Positions 53,814-63,134 of a stretch of 64,000 nt of DNA are shown here, piece by piece. The DNA lies in NCBI GenBank assembly GCA_029571985.1, contig JAKQVC010000049.1, forward strand, positions 1 through 64,000, read 5' to 3'. The DNA comes from Bacteroidota bacterium (GTDB lineage Bacteria > Bacteroidota > Bacteroidia > Chitinophagales > BACL12). Below the pieces are notes generated by a model. That model worked only from the letters and a program-made list of their open reading frames with translations. It was not told the DNA's origin and ran no database searches. The number at the start of each line of letters is the position of its first letter. The stretch's first letter is position 1. The position numbers were made by a program, and so were the translations under genes.

Positions 53814-55763
53814 ATGTCCTCCGGAGTAAAGAATATCCATAAACTGTCTGCGGCCGGCGTTTTAATCTCATTAGGAATCATTTTCGGTGATATTGGAACT
53901 AGCCCCATTTATGTGATTAATGCTATTATTGGTTCGCATGAAGTTTCTAAAGAACTGATTTTAGGAGGTTTATCCTGTGTGTTTTGGACGCTGGTTATTA
54001 TCACAACCATTAAATATGTAATACTTGCCCTCAATAACGATAACCGAGGGGAGGGTGGGATTTTTGCGCTTTATGCCATACACAGGCGGTTTAAAATCAA
54101 GTGGGCAATTATTCCTGCTTTGATCGGCTGTGCAGCGCTCATCGCTGATGGCTTTATCACCCCACCCATTTCTATTTCATCAGCTATCGAAGGACTGAAA
54201 TTGTTAAACCCGGAAATTGATTCAGTAGTACCTATCGTAATTATAGCGATGACTGTACTTTTTACAGTTCAGCAGTTTGGGACTAATGTGGTTGGACGTT
54301 TTTTTGGGCCGGTAATGACTGTCTGGTTTGTCATGATTGGTGTGCTGGGCGGTATTCAGATTATTAAAAACCCTTCTGTTTTAGAAGCACTTAATCCTTA
54401 TTGGGCCATTCATCTCCTGACTGAATATAAAGGTGGGTTTTGGTTATTGGGAAGTGTATTTCTCTGTACCACGGGAGCGGAAGCCATGTATAGTGATTTG
54501 GGCCACTGCGGTAAACAGAACATTCGCCTGAGCTGGAGTTTTGTGTTAGTTATGTTACTCCTGAACTATGCCGGACAATCTGCTTTTCTGCTCGATATGA
54601 CCGGTAAGCAGTTGCATGATCATAGTCCGTTTTTTATGATTATGCCTTCCTGGTTTTTACCCATCGGTATAGTCATCGCAACCGCCGCTACCTTAATCGC
54701 CAGTCAGGCCATTCTTACCGGATGTTTTACATTGGTAAATGAGGCTATGAAGCTTAAATTATGGACCAATTTTAAAGTTATTTATCCTAGCACAGTAAAA
54801 GGCCAAATTTATATTCCGGCTATTAACTGGTTCTTGTTTATCGGATGTGTAACCGTGGTGCTTATCTTCAGAGAATCCAGTAATATGGAAGCAGCTTACG
54901 GGTTGGCTATCACATTTGATATGATCATGACCACAGTGCTGCTGACAAGTTTAATGTTATTGCACAAACGTTCAAGGATTTTAGTTTTTGCGATGGCCGC
55001 TGTATTTCTGGTGATTGAAGGTTCATTCCTGATTTCCAACCTGAATAAATTCATGCACGGTGGTTGGTTTACGGTTGGACTTGCAGTTTTACTCTTTTTT
55101 GCCCTCTGGATATTTTATGAGGCCAGGAAATTACGTGCAAAGCATACCGAATTTGTTGAAATCGATAAATATCTGCCTGCATTTAATGATTTAATGTCGG
55201 ATGAAACGATTGCAAAAGAAGCAACCCATCTGGTGTATATGTCGATGGTGAATGATAAGAACCATATTGATTCTAACATTATTTATTCCATCTTCAGAAA
55301 GAAGCCCAAACGTGCAGATGTGTATTGGTTTGTGCACGTTGATATCAGCAACGACCCTTATTTGGCAACCTATTCAGTAGATACCATCATCCCGAAAAAA
55401 ATGTTTTTTGTTCGCTTCCGGTTTGGATTTAAAGTGGAACATAAAGTAAACGTTATGTTCAGAAAAGTGGTGGGCGAAATGGTAGCCAATGGCGAAGTTG
55501 ACATTGTAAGTCGCTATCCAAGTTTACGTAAACATGGCATGTTTGCCGATTTCAAATTTATTTTGTTGAACTCGCGCGTGTCCATTGATAATAAGCTCTC
55601 GCCATGGGAGCAGATTGTTGTTAAAGGCTATCGCCTGTTTAAATCCTGGGCCTTGCCTACGCATGAAGACTTCGGATTGGAGTTAACCAACGTAGAATAC
55701 GAACTTGTACCGATTACGGTAACGGAAGAAATTGAAATAAAACTGGAGCGAATCAGGAATTAG
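53814..55763 (+). CDS. kup: KUP-family potassium uptake protein
   Basis: 649 residues. About 12 helices in the first ~440 residues. Family signatures GIIFGDIGTSPIYV near the N-terminus, NRGEGGIFALYA, ALIADGFITPPISISSAIEG, and GAEAMYSDLGHCG, followed by a ~200-residue cytoplasmic C-terminal domain. Secondary K+/H+ symport at the inner membrane. The last 11 nt overlap the convergent phosphoesterase gene. Confidence 0.95.
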   Translation: MSSGVKNIHKLSAAGVLISLGIIFGDIGTSPIYVINAIIGSHEVSKELILGGLSCVFWTLVIITTIKYVILALNNDNRGEGGIFALYAIHRRFKIKWAIIPALIGCAALIADGFITPPISISSAIEGLKLLNPEIDSVVPIVIIAMTVLFTVQQFGTNVVGRFFGPVMTVWFVMIGVLGGIQIIKNPSVLEALNPYWAIHLLTEYKGGFWLLGSVFLCTTGAEAMYSDLGHCGKQNIRLSWSFVLVMLLLNYAGQSAFLLDMTGKQLHDHSPFFMIMPSWFLPIGIVIATAATLIASQAILTGCFTLVNEAMKLKLWTNFKVIYPSTVKGQIYIPAINWFLFIGCVTVVLIFRESSNMEAAYGLAITFDMIMTTVLLTSLMLLHKRSRILVFAMAAVFLVIEGSFLISNLNKFMHGGWFTVGLAVLLFFALWIFYEARKLRAKHTEFVEIDKYLPAFNDLMSDETIAKEATHLVYMSMVNDKNHIDSNIIYSIFRKKPKRADVYWFVHVDISNDPYLATYSVDTIIPKKMFFVRFRFGFKVEHKVNVMFRKVVGEMVANGEVDIVSRYPSLRKHGMFADFKFILLNSRVSIDNKLSPWEQIVVKGYRLFKSWALPTHEDFGLELTNVEYELVPITVTEEIEIKLERIRN

Positions 55764-56493
55764 CCGCTTCTTCTACTTTCTTTTCTATTGCATCAATATT
55801 AATCTGAAACGTCGGTGTTAGTGTATCCAGATCAAGGGCACATAAATAACCATTGCCTGGTCTTGAACGATATACACAACCACAATCAATATTAATGGCC
55901 GGATGTTTCATTTCTGCAATATCCTGTGCGAGCGTTTCGTAATTACGAGTAGAGTGTCCGTGTATAATAATCCTGTTGTTCGTTTTAGCCGGATCAATCG
56001 ACTCGTGGAAATTGCGAATCCAATGCATGTTTTGGGTATCCTTGAAAATATCCTCAGCTTTGAAATTGAAACCTGCGTGCACTAAAATCACTTTATCTAA
56101 TTCAACATAGTTAACCAGACTGCGAATGAAGGCATCGTATTTTTTATCCAGTTTCTTTAAATCGTCGCTACGCTGAAAGCCGAGGTTAAGCATCGTGGTG
56201 ATGCCGCCGTTTTTTACCCATTGTTGATACCTGCGATAATCCCAGCAATATGGAATGGTTTCTTCAATTGCCTGCAAAAACATCCATTCGTGATTGCCCA
56301 TTAGAGCAGTTACCTTGTAGCCTTCCTCCTGCAAATGCATGATGTGGTCCATCACTAAAATAGAATTTGGCCCGCGGTCAATCATATCACCCAGAATATA
56401 CAACTCATCTTCTTTTGTGAGTTGCAATTGGTCTAAGAGTGCCAAAAAAGTTTGGTGACAACCGTGAATATCTGAAATGGCAAGTCTGCGCAT
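55753..56493 (-). CDS. Metallophosphoesterase (serine/threonine phosphatase / Ap4A-hydrolase-like)
   Basis: 246 residues from ATG 56493; a longer frame to 56541 overlaps the beta-mannosidase gene. Metal motifs: ISDIHGCH (6-13), GDMIDRG (35-41), GNHEWM, and a late His in IIIHGHSTRNY. Similar to PrpA/ApaH-like phosphoesterases. It starts 1 nt after the beta-mannosidase stop, so it is the last gene of the glycan operon, though it may have an unrelated role. Confidence 0.9.
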   Translation of the reverse strand: MRRLAISDIHGCHQTFLALLDQLQLTKEDELYILGDMIDRGPNSILVMDHIMHLQEEGYKVTALMGNHEWMFLQAIEETIPYCWDYRRYQQWVKNGGITTMLNLGFQRSDDLKKLDKKYDAFIRSLVNYVELDKVILVHAGFNFKAEDIFKDTQNMHWIRNFHESIDPAKTNNRIIIHGHSTRNYETLAQDIAEMKHPAINIDCGCVYRSRPGNGYLCALDLDTLTPTFQINIDAIEKKVEEAANS

Positions 56494-56494
56494 A

Positions 56495-59032
56495 TTAATT
56501 TGGATTAAGAATAGAATATAAACTTTTGACCCGGATAGCATCTACACTTGGTATTCCACCTTCCGGGATTTCCTGCAAAGATATTTGTTTTGGGGTATTC
56601 GGCAACAGGTCGAAGTAGTTATCGCTCAATTTAAGCTCTGATGAGGCTGTATTTATATAAACGCCCTTCGCAAAAGTATTCGCTGAAATAGTGATTGTAG
56701 CGGCGCTATCATCAACAGTTACTGTAAATTCAGGCTGCTGAAGGGCCAGTTTCCCGGGCGAACTGAAAATATGATTGCGGGTAGCGAGGATACGGCCATT
56801 TCCGTCAGTAATGGAGATGGCGAGCACAACTTCGTTCGCTTGCAGGCCGGTTAAAAACCAATTTAAATCCAGCGTAGTATAAGGGAATGAGGTGAAAGCC
56901 TCAACATCTAACCCTGTGCTGCCAGTGTTAATTACCGTACCATCCATGCGCATAAGTGTATAGTATAACATGCCGTGAATAGGCTGCGCCTGATCGTTTA
57001 CGATATATACTGACAATTGATTCTCCTGCTGCCACAAGGAAATGATTACATCCGCATAGGTATTCTTTACGGTGTAATAGGCCGCTTTTCTGTTTCCATA
57101 ATAGTCAATTACACTCCAGCTGGTAACCGGCCAGCAGTCGTTGAGCTGCCAAAACATGGTGCCCATGCAATAAGGCATATTTCTCCGATGCGCCTCTATG
57201 GCAGTATGCATACCATCCGCCTGAAGTAATTGTGAAATATAAATGTAATCCTGCAGGTCGGTTGGAATCAGATAATCCCTTTCCATGTATGTTTCAATCG
57301 TTTCAAATCCTGTTGGATGTTTTTGATGTTGTTTTAATGCAGGAGAACCCAGGAATAATTGATCATCGGGGATAAATTTTTTAAAAGATGTATAAGCCGG
57401 CATACCCTGAAATCCATATTCACTCATAAAGCGGGGTACCTTTGTATTATACACACTAAAAGGTTGTTTGCCCCACCAAACACCCCAATAATGCGCATCT
57501 CCTTCAGTTAAACTTTCTTTGCGTCCCCATCCGTGTTTTGGAGATGAAGGATGATAATTAGGACTCCCCACAGATCCCGGGTCGTTGTTCAATACTTCGG
57601 GAATATTTTGATAAAAGAGTTCACGATTAACTCGTTCAATTGTCTGTGCTGTTTCGGTATCCCATTTGAATTGGTTTTGCCATCCCCAATTATTCCAGGC
57701 TTCATCAATTTCATTATTCCCACACCAAAGCGCTATGCTTGGATGCAACATAAGTCTCTGTATCTGGTCGCTGTATTCTAATTCCGCTTTAATATTAGGC
57801 GGATACATGGCACAGGCATACATAAAATCCTGCCACACCATAATACCCAGCGAATCGCATAGGTCGTACAATATATCGTTTTCATAAATGCCACCACCCC
57901 ATACTCGTATCATATTGATATGCATATTTTTTGCCTCAAGCAGCAACTTGCGATAATCAGCATCCGTTAATGTTCCTGGAAAACTATGCAGTGGAATGAG
58001 GTTGGCACCTTTTACAAATACTTTTTGCTGACATGCTGTGAAATAAAATGATTCGCCAGTGGCATCTTTTTCGCGGTTGAGTTTGATTTGACTGAAACCT
58101 GTGCTGAATATCTTTTCGTAATAAACCTGTTTGTTATGTTTAATCAATAATTTGAAACGATAGATGGGCTGATTGCCATATCCCGCAGGCATCCAACGCT
58201 CAGGAATTTTGTATTGGAAACGAATATTTTCGATTGTAGGAAAGGCATAATTGTAACTCTGTGTAAAACATATTGCTCCTGAATTGATTTCTACCACACT
58301 GATTTCGTAACGCATGCGATGTTCTGCCTGAAAGGCCATTGCAATCTGAATATCAGCAGTATCTGTTTCCATAGGATCCACATAGGTGAAGTGAGCCGAC
58401 TTTACACGCATGTGATTATCGCCGGATAAGCGAACGGTTTTCCAAATGCCGCAGGTAACCAACCTTGGTCCCCAGTCCCAGCCAAATTGATATTGCGCCT
58501 TCCTGGCAAACACGCGTTCATCGGTTGGAAGTTGAATAGGGTAGTCGGCTTGCAGTGTTTTAGCACGATTTGACGCTGAGTGAAAATAAATGCGCACTTC
58601 GTTCAGGCCTGTATGTAAAAACGATTTAACATCTATGGCATAATTGCGAAACATATTTTCTGCCTGTAATACAAGCGAATCGTTAACATAAACATCGGCA
58701 TAGGTGTCGAGGCCTTCAAATTCGAGCGTGCAAAAAGATTGGGAAAGAAATTTATTGTTGACGAAAAATGATTTTCGATACACCCAATCTTGTGTTTCCA
58801 CCCACTGCACTTCCTGTTCGTTTGTGCCGAAGAAGGGGTCAGGGATAAGGTTGTTTTGTAAGAGGTCCGTATGCACACTTCCGGGAATGGTAGCCGGGTG
58901 CCAGGTGTTTTCTTTTGCGTTTGAAAATTCCCAACCGCTAAGCATATCTAATTCCATGTGTTGCGCATAAACAGATTTAGTTACACCGATACTTACCAGT
59001 ATTATGCCAATCTTGTAAAACAGGTGCTTCAT
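56495..59032 (-). CDS. GH2 beta-mannosidase, exported
   Basis: 845 residues. Signal peptide 1-24 (ending SVYAQ). GH2 sugar-binding domain (about 30-200, DWVYRKSFFV, GWDWGPRLVTCGIW), immunoglobulin-like domain, then a TIM barrel with acid/base Glu441 in WCGNNEIDEAW and nucleophile Glu538 in FMSEYGFQGMP. WDWGPR and the W-x-G-G-x-x-E stretch are typical of beta-mannosidases rather than galactosidases. Removes the beta-1,4-mannose of the N-glycan core (Man-GlcNAc2). The start overlaps cutC by 4 nt. Confidence 0.93.
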   Translation of the reverse strand: MKHLFYKIGIILVSIGVTKSVYAQHMELDMLSGWEFSNAKENTWHPATIPGSVHTDLLQNNLIPDPFFGTNEQEVQWVETQDWVYRKSFFVNNKFLSQSFCTLEFEGLDTYADVYVNDSLVLQAENMFRNYAIDVKSFLHTGLNEVRIYFHSASNRAKTLQADYPIQLPTDERVFARKAQYQFGWDWGPRLVTCGIWKTVRLSGDNHMRVKSAHFTYVDPMETDTADIQIAMAFQAEHRMRYEISVVEINSGAICFTQSYNYAFPTIENIRFQYKIPERWMPAGYGNQPIYRFKLLIKHNKQVYYEKIFSTGFSQIKLNREKDATGESFYFTACQQKVFVKGANLIPLHSFPGTLTDADYRKLLLEAKNMHINMIRVWGGGIYENDILYDLCDSLGIMVWQDFMYACAMYPPNIKAELEYSDQIQRLMLHPSIALWCGNNEIDEAWNNWGWQNQFKWDTETAQTIERVNRELFYQNIPEVLNNDPGSVGSPNYHPSSPKHGWGRKESLTEGDAHYWGVWWGKQPFSVYNTKVPRFMSEYGFQGMPAYTSFKKFIPDDQLFLGSPALKQHQKHPTGFETIETYMERDYLIPTDLQDYIYISQLLQADGMHTAIEAHRRNMPYCMGTMFWQLNDCWPVTSWSVIDYYGNRKAAYYTVKNTYADVIISLWQQENQLSVYIVNDQAQPIHGMLYYTLMRMDGTVINTGSTGLDVEAFTSFPYTTLDLNWFLTGLQANEVVLAISITDGNGRILATRNHIFSSPGKLALQQPEFTVTVDDSAATITISANTFAKGVYINTASSELKLSDNYFDLLPNTPKQISLQEIPEGGIPSVDAIRVKSLYSILNPN

Positions 59033-59754
59033 GCAGAGGTAATTTTTTTCAAAGCGGCAACTTCTTCAGGCCATACTTCTGTCATGTGGCTGTTATTGTA
59101 AATCGTCGGATTATGTGCAAAAAGGGCGGGTTCAGTAAATGCGCGTTTGGCTGAAGTGTGGATTTGGGTGCAACCTGTGTATGTAATGAGTTCGGCAGCA
59201 TTATTTCGGTTTACGCCGGCACCGGGTAAAATTTCTATTTGTGTGCCTGCCTGTTGAATGAGTTGCTTAATGGTTTCGCGACCTTCCCAGGCCGTGCTTT
59301 TCTGACCGGAAGTTAAAATGCGTTTAAAGCCGATTTGCTGTGCATCCGTCAGTGTTTCAAATGGATCTCTGGTGAGATCAAAAGCGCGTTGCAGGGTGCA
59401 ATCCATATCGCCGGCTGCATCAATCAATTTTTTATTCCGCTCAATATCTAATCGGCCATTTTCCTGAATAATGCCAAATATAATTTGTCGGGCCCCGAGT
59501 GCACGTACTTGTTGAATATCCTGCTGCATCACCTTGAATTCTTCATCATCATAAATAAAATTTCCGCCGCGGGGACGAATCATGATAACGATTTTTTCCG
59601 GTGATACCTGATTAAATGCATGTAAAATATTTCCAGTAGAGGGTGTAATGCCACCTTCAACATAGGATGCGCATAATTCAATTCGATCAGCGCCTGCGGC
59701 AAGTGCACGCACCACATCTGTGGCGTTGAATGTGCAAATTTCAAGTGTTATCAT
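59029..59754 (-). CDS. cutC: CutC-family protein
   Basis: 241 residues, TIM-barrel CutC. Conserved LEICTFNATDVVRALAAGADRIELCASYVEGGITPS, VMIRPRGGNFIYDDEEF, and GAGVNRNNAAELI. Historically linked to copper homeostasis in E. coli, but biochemical evidence is weak and the biological role is debated. Its translational coupling to beta-mannosidase (ATGA overlap) and 6-nt distance to glycosylasparaginase suggest a function in glycan catabolism here. No signal peptide; cytoplasmic. Confidence 0.93.
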   Translation of the reverse strand: MITLEICTFNATDVVRALAAGADRIELCASYVEGGITPSTGNILHAFNQVSPEKIVIMIRPRGGNFIYDDEEFKVMQQDIQQVRALGARQIIFGIIQENGRLDIERNKKLIDAAGDMDCTLQRAFDLTRDPFETLTDAQQIGFKRILTSGQKSTAWEGRETIKQLIQQAGTQIEILPGAGVNRNNAAELITYTGCTQIHTSAKRAFTEPALFAHNPTIYNNSHMTEVWPEEVAALKKITSA

Positions 59755-59760
59755 GCAGAC

Positions 59761-60744
59761 TCAGGCGTAATAGCTATCTGATTTAAATAAAATATTGGGT
59801 ATGTTATTGCTGTACACAGCATAATTAAATCCGGGTTGTAAACAATAGGCGCCGAATTCTCCCTGCTTATTTAATGCAATAAATCCTACCTGAAATTCTT
59901 TGGTTTTATCACCGCGTATTTTAACCATCCGCATAACGGCCTCTTTACATGCTTCGTATGGCGATCGTCCCTGGCGCATCAATTCAACAACTAAATGCGT
60001 GCCGGCAATGCGAATTACTTCTTCTCCGGTACCGGTTGCAGTGGCAGCGCCAATTTCATTATCTACATATAATCCTGCACCAATAATAGGGGAGTCGCCA
60101 ACACGGCCTCTTACTTTGTAAGCTAAGCCGCTTGTGGTGCAGGCACCGGATAGATTTCCGGTAGCATCCATAGCAATCATGCCGATGGTATCATGATTTT
60201 CAATATTGATAACCGGCTGATATTTTTTTTCTTTTAACCAGGCTTGATATGCTTTCATGGCTTCCGGATTTTTATACTCATCGAGTGTGAATCCGTTTTC
60301 AAGTGCGAATTGCTGTGCACCTGCACCCACCAGCATAATGTGTGGTGTGGTTTCCATTACTTTTCGGGCAACGCGAATCGGGTTTTTGATTTTTTCGAGA
60401 AAGGCTACTGAACCACAATTATAAAATTCATCCATAATACAGGCATCCAGCGTGGTATGACCTTCCCGGTCTGGCAATCCGGCTAATCCTACTGATAATC
60501 CATGCAAATCATTTTCGGCTACCATTACACCCGCTTCAACGGCATCAAGTGCGCGACCATTACTTCCCAATATTTTCCAGGCATCTTTATTGGCCTCAAT
60601 GCCAAAATCCCAGGTGGAAAGCACCAATGGTTTATTTTGATGTATAGTTGGTGCGGGCGTTTTTGCCAATGCATCTGTTTTTCCACTCGCAAGTATACCA
60701 GCACCAATGGCTGCATTGCGGATAAATTTTCTCCGTGACGTCAT
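59761..60744 (-). CDS. Glycosylasparaginase (N4-(beta-N-acetylglucosaminyl)-L-asparaginase), Tat-exported
   Basis: 327 residues. Twin-Arg signal SRRKFIRNAAIGAG at the N-terminus. The Ntn-hydrolase self-cleavage site is Asp185-Thr186 in ENHDTIGMI, with Thr186 as the predicted nucleophile of the beta-subunit. GRVGDSPIIGAGLYVDNEIGAATATGTGEE is the family's substrate pocket. Cleaves the GlcNAc-Asn bond, the last linkage of N-glycopeptides. It is 59 nt downstream of the hexosaminidase gene and 6 nt upstream of cutC. Confidence 0.95.
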   Translation of the reverse strand: MTSRRKFIRNAAIGAGILASGKTDALAKTPAPTIHQNKPLVLSTWDFGIEANKDAWKILGSNGRALDAVEAGVMVAENDLHGLSVGLAGLPDREGHTTLDACIMDEFYNCGSVAFLEKIKNPIRVARKVMETTPHIMLVGAGAQQFALENGFTLDEYKNPEAMKAYQAWLKEKKYQPVINIENHDTIGMIAMDATGNLSGACTTSGLAYKVRGRVGDSPIIGAGLYVDNEIGAATATGTGEEVIRIAGTHLVVELMRQGRSPYEACKEAVMRMVKIRGDKTKEFQVGFIALNKQGEFGAYCLQPGFNYAVYSNNIPNILFKSDSYYA

Positions 60745-60803
60745 GATACAAATATCGGAAAACCCAGGCTTATATCTCTATGCAGAAATATTGGGATGCA
60801 CAC

Positions 60804-63134
60804 TTATTCAACAGAAATCTCATCGATAAATAACCAGGCCTTATGTCCTGCTCCTGGATTTCCGGCAGGAATGTCACCGTAGTTATATACAGTTATTTGA
60901 ATATATCTGGCCTGAGTTGGGGCAAATTTGTAGATACCTGCATTGCGCGGTAATCCGGTTTTGCCTGGTTCTATAACACCGACACGTGTAAATTGACGAC
61001 CATCCATGCTTACCTGCACCTCAATAAGTTTTGCCGGCCAAATCCAACTGCCAATATCTGTAAGGGTGCCTACGCCAATACTGCTGATGGTATCGGTTTG
61101 GAGCAGGTCAATAACACAGGTTGCATTTGTTCCGCTAAATCCCAGCCAATGCATACCACTCCAGGATGGGAGAGTGGTTCCCTGTTCTCCATCTACTAAT
61201 GTAAAGGCGCCGTTGCCCGGATAAGATTTTGATGGAGGCTCCTGCAAGGTAATTGGTTTTCCTGTGGCCTTATTCAACTGCAATTGTAATTGCAATCCTT
61301 TTGTGGTTTTAGTTTCAGGAATAATTAAATCGAATTGACCTCTTGCTGTAACCTGAATGGGTTTTTCGTAATCAACCGTTGTAAATATCCGTTTGCCAAT
61401 TTCATTCTGCATCTTATCATCAGCAATATTTACTGGAAAATGCACAGCATTATTCCACGATTGGATTTCCAATTGTACACCTGAATGATCTGATATGGGT
61501 TTTAAGGCTACGGTGTAATTAAATGCAGACGTACTATAGCGACAATCCATCGCATCTAAAAAAGTAAAATGTTTTTGCACCTTTAACAAAAACCGATCAT
61601 AATTGCGTTGGTTTTCCGGTGACCATAATACTTCACTTAAGGCCATTAACCGAGGCATGAGCATATATTCAACCTGGTCGAAATCATATAAATATTCCGA
61701 CCATAAATTTGCCTGTGCACCCAGAACGTGTTTGGCTTCATCGGGTGTTAGTGCGGAAGGGACAGGTTGAAATGCATATACTTTTGACAAAGGAACATAT
61801 CCGCCAATTGCCAGAGGTTCTGACGATGGATATCCCTGATAATAATCGAAGTAACAGTGTGATGTTGGTGTCATAATCGCATCATGACCTTGCTTCACTG
61901 CCTGAATACAACCTTCCTCTCCGCGCCAACTCATAATGGTGGCGTTGTCGGAAATACCTCCATGTATAATTTCATCCCATCCGATGATATTTTTTCCCTG
62001 GCTATGCACAAATGCATCCATGCGTTTCACAAAATAACTTTGCAAACCTGCAGCATCTGTGTTCATTGATTGCATCAGTTGCTGACAATGCGCACAGGAT
62101 TTCCAGACATCAAACATCACCTCATCGCCACCAATATGAATATATTTTCCCGGAAAAAGAGCCATCACCTCTGTAAGCACATCTTCCAGAAAAGTAAACG
62201 TTTCCTCTTTTGGACAAAATGCTTCGGGGTAAATGCCCCACTGTTTTCCGACGGTATAAGTGGTATCTGCAATGCAGCCCAGCTCAGGGTATGCTGCTAA
62301 GGCTGCTTTACAATGCCCCGGCATTTCTATTTCCGGAATAATCGTAATATTTCTGCGTTCGGCATATTTAACAATAGTGGTGATATCACCTTGTGTATAA
62401 TAGCCACCGTATCGAATGGAGTCAAATTTTTGTTCGCGATAATGTCCGGTCATGGAACCATCCCGCCAGGCACCTACCTCTGTGAGTTTTGGATATTTCT
62501 TTATTTCAATTCGCCATCCCTGATCATCCGTGAGATGCCAGTGAAAGGTATTCATTTTATAAAGTGCGAGATAGTCGATGTATTGTTTAATTTCATCAAC
62601 TGTAAAAAAATGGCGACTGCAATCTAAATGCATGCCCCGATACTCAAATTTCGGATAGTCAGTAATAGTAGCACATGGCACCTGAAACTGATTGGTAAAG
62701 GGCGATTCAATTAATTGGGCTAAAGTCATCAATCCGTAAAATGCGCCACCTGCATTCTTTCCAATAATCAAAATACTGTCAGGATGTATGACGAGTTTAT
62801 AACCTCCATCCGGTACATCTAATAAACTGTCGTAGCGCACATCAATAAACGGCGCGTTCAGAGGTTTCTCTTTTAATGTTTTAAGTGGTAAGGCTCGTAT
62901 CTTTAATTGAATATCCCTAAAGGCAATTGCATCGTTAAACGATTGCATATCATGCACGAGGATAAAGGAAGTTGGTCTGAAATAAAAATATCCCGGATCA
63001 GATTGATAATAGACGGGTGCCGGTATAATTTGATTTTGCGAAGGTTGCGCGAGTAAATGGGATGCACTCATGCAAACAAGCAGGATAATATTGCGGAGTT
63101 GACGCACGAGTTTAGGTTTGTAATACACCAACAT
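60804..63134 (-). CDS. GH20 beta-N-acetylhexosaminidase with C-terminal discoidin-like domain
   Basis: 776 residues. N-terminal signal (about 11-30, ending HLLAQ), GH20b domain (about 35-155), catalytic barrel (about 160-515) with Asp337-Glu338 in HIGGDEVMFDVW, HWHLTDDQGWR and PEIEMPGHCKAALAAYPELGC; then a chitobiase-C-like segment and a discoidin/F5-8-like domain (about 640-776, WSGMHWLGFSGTNATCVIDLLQ, ARYIQITVYNYGD). Removes terminal GlcNAc or GalNAc. Its start overlaps the end of the acyl-CoA carboxylase gene by 23 nt, so the two are probably in one transcript. Confidence 0.95.
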   Translation of the reverse strand: MLVYYKPKLVRQLRNIILLVCMSASHLLAQPSQNQIIPAPVYYQSDPGYFYFRPTSFILVHDMQSFNDAIAFRDIQLKIRALPLKTLKEKPLNAPFIDVRYDSLLDVPDGGYKLVIHPDSILIIGKNAGGAFYGLMTLAQLIESPFTNQFQVPCATITDYPKFEYRGMHLDCSRHFFTVDEIKQYIDYLALYKMNTFHWHLTDDQGWRIEIKKYPKLTEVGAWRDGSMTGHYREQKFDSIRYGGYYTQGDITTIVKYAERRNITIIPEIEMPGHCKAALAAYPELGCIADTTYTVGKQWGIYPEAFCPKEETFTFLEDVLTEVMALFPGKYIHIGGDEVMFDVWKSCAHCQQLMQSMNTDAAGLQSYFVKRMDAFVHSQGKNIIGWDEIIHGGISDNATIMSWRGEEGCIQAVKQGHDAIMTPTSHCYFDYYQGYPSSEPLAIGGYVPLSKVYAFQPVPSALTPDEAKHVLGAQANLWSEYLYDFDQVEYMLMPRLMALSEVLWSPENQRNYDRFLLKVQKHFTFLDAMDCRYSTSAFNYTVALKPISDHSGVQLEIQSWNNAVHFPVNIADDKMQNEIGKRIFTTVDYEKPIQVTARGQFDLIIPETKTTKGLQLQLQLNKATGKPITLQEPPSKSYPGNGAFTLVDGEQGTTLPSWSGMHWLGFSGTNATCVIDLLQTDTISSIGVGTLTDIGSWIWPAKLIEVQVSMDGRQFTRVGVIEPGKTGLPRNAGIYKFAPTQARYIQITVYNYGDIPAGNPGAGHKAWLFIDEISVE

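Noticed and set aside
60745-60764. TGATAC-AA-ATATCG upstream of glycosylasparaginase as a third operator
   Set aside because: Only partial dyad symmetry and wrong spacing compared with the two perfect palindromes.
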